From: Zygaena filipendulae
Lineage: Eukaryota > Arthropoda > Insecta > Lepidoptera > Zygaenidae
Direction of reading: 5' to 3'
Assembly (NCBI GenBank): GCA_907165275.2
Contig: OU015672.1
Span: 248,001-312,000, forward strand
Length of the DNA: 64,000 nucleotides
The translations under genes were made by a program, and so were the position numbers. The notes beneath the pieces are model-generated. The model saw only the letters and a list, made by a program, of their open reading frames with translations, was not told the DNA's origin and did not search any database. Shown here one piece after another: positions 33,810 to 44,400 of this stretch. Position 1 is the stretch's first letter; each line of letters begins with the position of its first letter.

Positions 33810-36800
33810 GTATATTATTATTATTATGTTTAGTTTAGAGATATCAAATATTAAACAATTATGATAACATCACTGTGGAATATCGGGTGTTGGAAAATTA
33901 ATGTGGTATAAGTAATACATAATATATCTAGCAGGACATTGCTATATTATTCATGAAGAAATAAAATTATCTGACAAGATTGGTAATAATCTTGTTATAC
34001 TTAATTGACATATTGACTGCAACATATTTTATATTGAACAAAATAATATTGTAATTGTTTTTGTCTAATTATTCTCCAAGTAATAGTAATAATTCAAATA
34101 TTTGTAATTGTCATATCGCGACAAATTAAATTACGTTTGCGATCAAATCGCAATCCTAAGACAAGTTTGCAAGAATCTTTTACAACATAACATAAAGTAA
34201 TATAACCTTATTTGATATTGGGTAATCATTAGAATCTATAGAAGCTTAGTTCAGTCATGAGTGTACGTCTCTGTACGTTTATATAATATAACATAATATA
34301 AAATATAGTTATTCGTGCTAACCCCAGGGTCCAATTGACAACACCAATTTTTCTCCTCTCACCTTTGGACTGTCCTTGGAGTGATGAAGCCTCATTAGCC
34401 CATATTTAGGACCTAAGACAGCAATAGGGACTTTCATAGATGTGAATCTGATTAGAAAACTATAATGTTTATAATGAAAATCCTAAAAACTCGCCAAAAA
34501 GTCAACAGTCAAAATCTCTTTCGATTACATTCAGTAGTTTAACAGAACAAATCATCTTTCAATTTTTCTGTAAGAACGTGCGTATGGCAGTTTAGCATCT
34601 GTATGTCGTATTGCTTTTTGTATTATTTCGTTTACTGCACTAGTAGTAGTGATTGCAGTCCAGTTTTTATGGACGTTTCAGGGATTTGACAATATACCTT
34701 ATTCGTAGCTCTTTACACTGGAGATCATTGCCCCATAGAAATATCACTGTTTCGTATCGGAGTTTATGGACAAACTTACGACCGATCTCCGACTAAACAA
34801 TGGTCTATACTTAATAGAATTTTAGTACTTCCTAAACTTTAATGGATAACTTTCTTATAAAGTTAAAATTAACACGGTTAAAATTATCGCGCCATTAAAA
34901 AAAAGTATTTACCGTAGAAAAGCGTTAACCACAACCAAACAGTGATGGGCTTACATAGCGTAGGTTCATCCATCAATGTCGCTTTTGCCGGCCGCTGTAG
35001 TATAAATGTAGTTTTACTGTCCGACGGTCTACAAATTTCGTTTCTATAACAACCTTTATTGCACTAGATCTCTTCCTAGACTTGCTCCATTCCATTGACT
35101 TGAACCTCCGATGTTTAGCAACGACAGAGTCTGATCCTAAACTAAGTTGTCTAGATGTAACCCCATTGGACCACGTTAAGCAATATATCCCTATTGTATT
35201 CGATAGGCCCGTAGATTTTTCATAGATATTCGTAGGTATACAAGCTTATAGTATAGCTTTTTGGTAGAATTTTATAATTATTGTAATAACAATTACAATT
35301 TGATAAAAACATCGATCGGTATCGATGTAGTTCTCAAAAAAAAAAGAATTTTTCGCTAAATTATTATTTTTCCATAAAAGCATTATGTTATACCTATTAA
35401 AACAATATACATCAATGAAAGTTTTTGTACTTACTCGGTTGTTTTTGTTGACCGTGCTAATGAAGTTGCCATCTAAATGGATTTTTCTTTTTTGAGATAT
35501 TTTTTGTTAATGTAAAAACATTTGCAAAAATATGTATTATAAACAGTTAACCAGTCCAAAGATATTATTTACAGTATGAAAAGTGGTCAATAGAGGATAT
35601 AGCGAATTTGATTATTTAACCGTAACATGAAATAAAAATTCAAAAAATTTTTAGAACCTTTAAGTTTGCTTGCAAATTTTTTTAAACTGTCGGTAAGAAT
35701 ACATTAATAATACAATAGGAAAAAATAGCTGTAGTTTACTCATTGTATCTATAAAATACTTATATCCGCCATTGACTGTACCCAACGGAATATCATTTTG
35801 AATATTACTATAATATAATGATACCTACTAACATAATAAATAAGTAACATATCCGAATATTTGCAAATTTTACACAAACTTTTTCTTAATAACAAAATGT
35901 TTACGCACAGGCTTGTAAAGAAAAAAAAAACAATTTTTTTCTACAAAACTGCATAGAATTTAGATCCGCGTTCAAACTCTCAAATTTTCTTTTACACTTT
36001 TTTGTAATATTTTTTTTAATTTTAATGATAATTTAGAAAACTGTATTTTCTATTGTTATTCGTTTGCTATAATTTTTATTGCTGTACACTTGTAAAAATT
36101 ATCTAGTAAAAATTATTTATTTGTTGTTAAATGTGACAATTTCGAAATATTATATTCTGATGTTTTTCATAAATAAAAATTTTTAAAAACGGATTCGTGT
36201 TTTAATTGCTGAAAAATGCTTTTTATCCCCGTTTTTGTTTACTGTATAATTATTTTGTGATATAATAGTTTTCCCTATTAAAATAAATAAAATTGTAGGC
36301 AGGTTATTAAAACAGTCTGTTCACGCCAATACCGCAGGTACTTTGGCATATTGTCTCAACCGTTTATTAATCTCTAACTACCCTCTTTTAAGTTAGTATT
36401 TTCGCTGCATCCACTTATCACGTCAGTATAAAATCACCGCTCCGCACTACTGGTCACGTCCACTACGCTAGTTGGATTCGTTGATCACGACGCCGCTTTG
36501 TTCCCGAATTACAATCGTTATATCGCAATAATATTAACCGCACCCGCCATAAGTCATCTGTCGAAGAGAAACAGAATATCTACACCGAGTGGGAGTTGTG
36601 ACCCGGTCGGCCGAGAAGAGGCGCGCCAGCAAGGCCAGGAAACTCACAGAACAACGTATTAGGTGATTCATCTCTTCTGACGGATGCAGCATATATCTTG
36701 AATAGAAGGTCAGGCTTTCTTAATACCTTTATCTTTGTCCTATGGTGATATTTAACGAACCTCCCCCCGCACAGAGTTTGAGGGTTGTTGGGTGTATTGC

Positions 36801-37455
36801 TCATCCACCACCGCGCAAACACAGTCAGAGCAAAAACTTAAGGTATTATATTTGTGACAAAAATAAATTATACATTACAACAAATTATGTCGCAGGCAAA
36901 TTGCTAACCCGTTCATTTTGTAAAATCCCGAGGAGAGAAAATGCCGCTGTTGTGTACTATCGACGACGTTGGGTTAGGTTTGGTAAAAACTGACTACAAC
37001 AGAGTCGAATGGTACCGAATTTCTGATGCGCGAAAACATCAACACACACACACACCGAAACGCATTTTCTGTCCTTTACATTAACCTATATAAATGAGAG
37101 AGTTATATAATATACATATATCAGCTTCATAAAATATATAGGTACAGTATATCTATCTCTATCTTAAATTAGAATAAACTTATCTATTGATTATGTCTAA
37201 TCTTTTTTTTAAATAAAAATATTCAACTACAAATAAAACTATACCTACAATTGGTGTTAATATTATGGCAGAAATAAATTTGAAAAACAAAATGTAAAAA
37301 TATCTTTTTAGTCCATAAACAAACTGAGTTCAGGTTCCTATTTAGTTACTCAATTCACACACACAATAACAATTTATAGCCTTAGGAAAGTCTGTAATTT
37401 GGGGAAAAGAAAAAGATATCCTAATTGGATGTAAAGAAAAAAATATAGGTATTCA
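33810..37455. other. AT-rich and mostly unique, no gene recognised
   Basis: No coding pattern found. A slightly GC-richer patch at about 36560-36660 has open frames on both strands, but neither resembles a known family. Confidence 0.5.
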
Positions 37456-37460
37456 AAAGA

Positions 37461-37602
37461 ATATCGACGGCAGAAAGCGAAACAACGTAACTCGGATTTT
37501 GGACAAAATAATTTTTTACCATTTTCTCACAAAGAATACGGGGTAAGAATTGATTTAAGATAAAATCCGGAATATGACGTTATCGCTTTCTGCCGTCGAT
37601 AT
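37461..37602. mobile_element. Small MITE with ATATCGACGGCAGAAAGCG ends
   Basis: Inverted ends of about 20 bp (cgctttctgccgtcgatat on the right). 142 bp. Located between the two host genes. Confidence 0.72.
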
Positions 37603-38355
37603 ATAAAGTCACTTCTTATTGACTTTTTGCACACAGCTTTGTACTGAAAACAAACATTACAATACATTGTAATCGTTAAGAAGGATTTTTGTACGGATGG
37701 ATTTTTCGATAGCTTTTGCTTCAGCTGAACAAAAAAAAATGAGGGCATCAACTGTGTCAAATATATTTAAATAAACTTTGATCAACAGTGTTTTGCTCCG
37801 CGAGCTAAGACGCGTGGTGTTCACGCGAGCCACTTTTGACTGCTTGGCGAGACAAGATGGTCGCCGCCCTGTCGCCGAGGCAGCGTACTAGTATAGTATT
37901 ATATTATCTGTGGTACTAGTCTCTCTCCACGACAACCACCCGACAAATCCTTTGTTGCTTTTAGCAAAGAACAAAGATTATATAAAGAAGCGACACTCCC
38001 CGCCTCGCACCAATTTCATGCCTCCTCATGCCCCGCGAAAATGACCTTGGTAAAGACCAAGGAAAGTTTGCCACATGTAGAATCTATATGTGACAACTAT
38101 TCACTGACAGCTGACCGCTACTGTCAGCTTGCTGTCAACCTTAAGATGCGCACACGCGCACAACGCGTGCACACGACGTGTACACTGTACAAGTCGGCCG
38201 TCTCTACTTGTGGGAAAGTACTTGAATCAGTTCATTTGTATGGAGTGTCACCGGGCTGCTTCTAGTACACTAACTCGACACAAGTTTTGCGGCGGTCGTC
38301 GTCCGCACCGAGGCTGCCGCGAGCTGCGATCATCAGAAGTGGGATGGAGAACGCG
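37603..38355 (-). other. Region 3' of the PLA2 gene
   Basis: Would include the PLA2 3' UTR. Contains an alternating run gcgcacacgcgcacaacgcg at about 38147. No other gene seen. Confidence 0.45.
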
Positions 38356-38440
38356 TCAGAAAGTCTCGTTGTCGAACCACTGCCACATCTTCGGCTTGGT
38401 GTAGTCCAGCTCGTACTCCTCGCATTTCAGCCCTGTGATC
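38356..38440 (-). CDS. GIIIspla2: Group III PLA2, last coding exon
   Basis: Acceptor ccccactccag. It encodes ITGLKCEEYELDYTKPKMWQ and WFDNETF, then TGA (38358-38356). The single Cys is the tenth of the domain, and the W/YQWFDN ending is typical of the family. I saw no clear AATAAA in the first few hundred bases downstream on this strand, so the 3' UTR end is unknown. Confidence 0.92.
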
Positions 38441-41400
38441 CTGGAGTGGGGGATTGGCAAATGATTATGAAATGTTGTAAATGTAGCCATGTTGTAAGAG
38501 CCACAAGTAGACCGACAAGACTCCAATTTAAAAATTATTTAAGTCATAATAATTATATTTTTTTTTATATTGGTAGTTGGTACCAAATAAACTACTACTC
38601 TACTCTACTCTATTCTACCATCATCAAACTGCCCAAAACGGTCACTTTTGACGCTTTGGTAGAAGGTATGTACCTAGTATTTCTGCTACCGGTGTTTCTG
38701 TTGGGTACCATACTCAGTATACTCTCCCGTAGTTTACACATCACTGACAACGCGCGGGGTCGGCCACTGCGCCTGCTGGTCACTGATGTTGTGACGCCAA
38801 CATATCCTTCGGTCTGATTTGATTTCTCTCCGTGTAGAAATCTATTTGAATGAGATGATGTGCTCCTATATGTCTGCTGTTGACAATACCTGGTCCTCCT
38901 GAGGCAGCGCACGATGGGGTGCGCCCGGCGGAAGCACTGCGGCCCGAGCACGTTGAAGTAAGTGAGCCCGATCTGGGCGGACACCAGCGAGTTGGTGCGC
39001 TGGAGGCACTCGCGGAATCGCGCGTCGCAGCTGCAGTGGGACCTGCAGCGAATGGCACGGTAAAGGAGCGAAACTCTCTGCCTCACGGAGAAAAAATATA
39101 TATTAACTAACTGTTCCCGGCGGTTTCACCCGCGTGAATTTCGAAGATCCTGCTGGAATTCCGGGATAACAAGTACCCTATGTGTTGTTCTGTTAAGTTT
39201 TATTAAAATCCATTCAGTGGTTTTTGCGTGAAAGAGTAACGAACATCCATACCTACAAACTTTTGCGTTTATAATATTGGTAAGCAATATTATCTGTGAT
39301 AAGGAGAAGGACTGGGATAAGGATGGGCGGGACAGGCGCGCCACGCTCGCAAAGAAACTTAGAGTAAATGTTTAGCCCAATACAAATCATAAGTCCTATT
39401 GTGTATTCCGTGACTTCAGCTTACAGCTGTTTTATCTCGATGATTTTATATGCCTACTTAATTTCGTTACATTTTTTCCTCGGTTTTCCCCGAAAAAAAG
39501 TCAGGTGAATATTGTCTCCATAGTACAAGCTCAGTTTGGGAGGTGGCGCTGTGCGTTAATGTCCAAGTGTTATTATCACCGCACGCTCGTTCTCACTTTC
39601 ACCGATCTCTCGGGAGGGCGGCGTCGCGTCGCCCTGTCAGCGATTGAGCTATAAAGTTTATAACACGACGGGCTTATGTAACAAGCCAGTTGTTACCTGA
39701 GGTTGTTACATAACGGATCGGCTGATACAGCGCGGTTGCACGCTTATTATAAGAAAAAAAACCACTCCCATCGGAGATACCACCATAAATTAAGTTGATA
39801 CCTACTTACTTTTTAACATGCTTAAACTGTGCTCTTACTTTTCTGTACTAATTTATAAAGAGGAAAGATGTATGTTTATAACGAATAAACTCCAAGAATA
39901 CTGGAACTTTTTTAAAAAATATTTCATCATTAGTGGCTACAATACTATCCTGCGGAATTCCCGCCGGAACTACAAAATAAACTCGGATGAAACCGCGGGG
40001 ACCAGCTAGTAACTAATCAATTCGAATGTGTTTGTTTGTTTGTTACGATTTCACATTTTAACTATGCTACCGATCATCATGGAATTTTGCATACACGTTT
40101 CCAGGGGTATAGAGGAAGATAAGGTATTTTTATCGATGAATTCCCGAGGGAAATTCGAAATTGACGCGAGTGGAACCACGGAAAACAGCTAGTTATGTAA
40201 TAAAAAAAAAGAAAATTTTACCTACAAGTCAATAATAATAATATGTTGGTTTGGATGACAATGCAATATTATAATGACACGGAGTAGATCTGATGACGGA
40301 GCCAGAAGATGCCCATGGGAACTCTGTAGGTAACAACCCCATCGAGTTGCGGCTCGTTTGATTGGTCTTGACAAGGACTATGATCCTAGGTGAATACTGA
40401 GTATGATCCTTAATGATCCTAGGTGGTGATGTTTTTTAGTATTTCAATCTATTTTGTACCGTATGTACTTTCATATGCAATTAGTGGTAATTTGGAATTA
40501 CAGATAATTCAATTTTATTTTGGACATAGATAATAACAACGCCATCTGTTAACGAATAGGATACTACATTTTAATGACATCTAGAGGCCAGTAGACAAAC
40601 TAAACACTGTGTTACTTTTATTGCGACATCTAGTGGCAAGTAATAGAGCTGTTTCATTAGAACTGTTTCATGTCAGTTTTTTGAAAATCCAATAGATGCC
40701 GCATAACATCTGGCAAAGCAAATATTATTATATAAGCTGTCCCCCGCGGTTTAACGTGCGGTAATTTTAGAGTTCCCTTGGTAATTCCAGGAAATATAGA
40801 TATAAACCTTCCTCATAAATCACACTATCTATTGGTAAAGAAATAAAAAAAATGGTTTTTTCAATATTATGTGCCGTATATATACGATACTACATTTTAA
40901 CGACATCTAGAGGCCAATAGACGAACTTGATTAACACTGTGTCCCCTTTATTACGATATCTAGTGGCAAGTAGTAGAACTGTTTCATTAGAACTGTTTCC
41001 TGTCAGTGGTTTGAAAATCCAATAGATGCCGCGCAACAACTGGCAAAGCAAATATTATTATGTAAGCTGTTCCCGCGGTTTCACGCGCGGCAATTTTAGC
41101 GTTCCCTTGGTAATTCCAGGAAATATAGATATAAACCTTCCTCATGAATCACACTATCTATTGGTGAAGAAATAAAAAAAAAAGTTTTTTCAATATTATG
41201 TACCGTAAATCTACGATACTACATTTTAATGACATCTAGAGGCCAATAGACGAACTTGATGAACACTGTATTACTTTTGTAGTGACATCTAGTGGCAAGT
41301 AGTAGAACTGTTTCATTAGATCTGTTTTATGTCAGTTTTTTTAAAATCCAATAGGTGCCGCGCAACAATTAGCAATCAATATTATGTGTCGATATATACG

Positions 41401-44400
41401 ATACTACATTTTAATGGCATCTAGAGGCCAATAGATGAACTTGATAAACATTGTGTCCCCTTTGTTACGACATCTAGTGGCAAGTAGTAGAACTGTTTCA
41501 TTAGAACTGTTTCATGTCAGTTTTTAGAAAATCCAATAGATGCCGTGCAATTGGCAAAGCAAAATAAATATTATGTAATCTGTCCCCTGCTGCGGTTTCA
41601 CCCACGGTAATTTCAGAGTTCTCGTGGAAATTCCAGGATAAAATATAGATATAAACCTTCCTCATGAATCACTCTATCTATTGGTGAAAACCGCATGAAA
41701 ATCCGTTGCGTAGTTTTAAAGATCTAAGCATACATAGGGACAGACAGCGGGAAGCGACTTTGTTTTTATACTATGTAGTGATACTAGCTGTTCCCCGCGG
41801 TTTCACCCGCGATAAATTTGAAGATCCCGCGGGAATTACTGGTTAAAAAGTACCCTATGTCCTTCTTTGTATCTCTGACAACATGTAGGTATGCAAAATT
41901 TCATGATGATCCGTTGAGCCGTTCAGGTGTGAAAACGTAACAAACAAACAAACTCACTCTCGCATAATGATTATACTTATAGTTAGAATGCAGTTGAAGA
42001 TATCAAATTGTGTAGCAGAGGCATTCAGAAACTCGCACGTGGTTACAAGTTACATAAAGCCACTTGCCTTCGGCACCATTGTCATTTAATTTTACTTACG
42101 CAACATCTAAACTGTCTGTCTGTATGTATAGGTACGTTTATCTCACGATCTTGGGCATCATAGTTTTCATGTTATATAAGTTTTTTTTATACCTACTAAT
42201 TGTTGTTTGAAGCTAAGAAGCATTTGAAATCTCGAGACTATCACAAGAAGCACCGGCCGGTATTTTTTTCTGGTAATTTATACAGTTTTTACATAAGTAG
42301 TATAATATTTTTATCATCATAGTTAAACACCGCCATCTATTGTTAAATAGCTTTAATGTTGCTGTGTCGGTAAAGCAGTACCAAACACTCATTTTTCATT
42401 GCCTGAAAACACGGATAAAACAACGTGTTCCAAAAATGAAACGTGGCTAGATCGATTAATCTCCCTGAAACCCCCTGCATTGGAAACCCCCCATGAAAAT
42501 CGTTGGAGCCATTTCCGAGATTCAGAATATTGCTCGCTTAAATGCAATAGATAAATAGATAGATTTGCATAGCATTTGACAATACACGAATCTATTTGAC
42601 TGTATTTTTTTATCTATTTCCATGATTATTATTATTTATCTTTCATTTCGCGATGACGGTAATAAAAATAACAGACCGTAAAAATAACATATCTGTGGGA
42701 AAGTTTGTGGGGTGAGGTTTGGGGCATAAGTTATCATGAACATTAATTATAGTCTGGGGGCACGGCAGTGCCCCCGCCAAGTCGAGCAACAAAAGCGGCA
42801 CGGCCGTACTATCCTTTTCTCGAAGCAATTCAGGCCATTTTCGACCCCCTATAACTTCGTTGTGGATAAAACTAGAAGCCTGAATTTTTAGTAAACAAGC
42901 AGGTATTGTATAAAGACGGTATAATTTAAATTTTATTCGATTTGAACCAGTAGTTTAGGAATTATAACTAGTCAAAGTTTCTTAATTTTGTAGGTCACTC
43001 ACTCACTCACTCACTGACCGATCATCAAAATTCTAAGGCACTTCTAGCAGACATAGAAGTTTGAAATTTAGAATACAATTAGTGTTTATTGTATAAATCA
43101 AGGAAAAATTAAAATATTTAGCAATTTCGGTCGAGTTTTCTAGATACACTAACTGCATAAATAACTTTGTAATCCCATATAAATGTATGGAATTACAAAG
43201 TTATATATGCAGTTATATGTACCAACTGCACAAATAACTTTGTAATCCCATATAAATATATGAGACTAGCTGTTCCCCGCGGTTTCACCCGCGTTAATTT
43301 CGGAGATCCCGCGGGAATTCAGAGATGCAAAGTAGTTAATACCCTATATCCCTAGGTTTTCTTTACCCCTGACAACGTGCATGCAAAATTTCATGAGATT
43401 TCACCAGCGTTAATTTCGGAGATCCTTCGGGAATTCCGAGATAAAATTACCCTAATCTGAATGCTCCAACAATTTTCATGAAATTTTGTATACAGGGGAT
43501 TTCGGGGGCCATAAATCGATCTAGCTAGGATTCATTTCTGGAATTCCCGCGCGAACTCTGATATCAACGCGGGTGAATTAATTATTGCATACTACACGTT
43601 GTCAAGGGTACAGGAAAGGTCATAGGGTAGTACTTTTATCTCAGAATACCCGCGGGATCTCCGAAATTAACGTGGGTTAAACCGCGGGGAACAGCTATTT
43701 AAGCCGTTGCCCAGATATTAATAAATAATAATAATAAGTGTAGCTATAGTTACCTACCTAGATATAAAGTGTAGATACATAGTTACCTAGACATAATTAT
43801 GTTCAAAGGTACAATGGTCAACGGAATGAAAAAGCAAGAATGGGGCATGTGTTTATATATATTATAAAGTTGTACCAAAATCTTTCAAGTTATTAAAGTA
43901 GACTAAATTGCTCAAAGGAGGAAGACCATTTACAAAAAGAAATGAGATTCCATCAAAAACAAACTTGTAAAAAAGTCCAAGTCTCGCAACTCACTTCTTC
44001 TACAGTAAAAAGTTGTGAGATCAATGTAATACCAAGTCGGTTAATTTATTCAGTGCCTACTTAAGGGTCCTTCTGTCTAAAGTTATCATGTTATAAGCTA
44101 ATCTAATAACATTTTATAGTGACCATATCAAATTTAAAAAACTTTTATGTTTTAAATAGATTGATTAGCTTGGCGATCACGTGAAAACACAATGTATCTC
44201 ACAAGTAATACATATTATAATTAAATTAGATTGTTTAGAACCATAATTATGTATTACATGTGAGATATATTGTGTTTTCACGTGATCGCCAAGCCAATCA
44301 ATCTATTTAAAACATAAAAGGTTTTTAAATTTGATATGGGGGGCTAAGATGCGCAAGACGACAAAATTTTATCGAGCCATTTTATCGATTCTCGTCGACA

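Larger units (their letters stand above)
30765..36200 (+). other. AT-rich downstream region, possible long 3' UTR of the RGK gene
   Basis: No convincing ORF is present. Some dispersed-repeat fragments lie at 31390-31520 and one inverted-repeat element at 33467-33807, but the density of repeats is far below that of the introns. Several AATAAA signals occur; the ones near 30944 and 36172 are the earliest and latest obvious candidates. Insect neuronal calcium-channel regulators often have long 3' UTRs, so a UTR reaching about 36.2 kb is possible. That is inference from composition only. Confidence 0.35.

Noticed and set aside
36580..36993. Overlapping ORFs of about 80 residues in the intergenic region
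   Set aside because: Open on both strands, no recognisable domain, no splice context.
38287..38817. 176-residue plus-strand ORF
   Set aside because: It is antisense to the last PLA2 exon and its intron, which have clear coding evidence on the minus strand.
43700..43949. Search for viral coding sequence next to the nested palindrome
   Set aside because: No ORF or motif of replication or capsid proteins was seen on either side, so a complete integrated virus is not supported.
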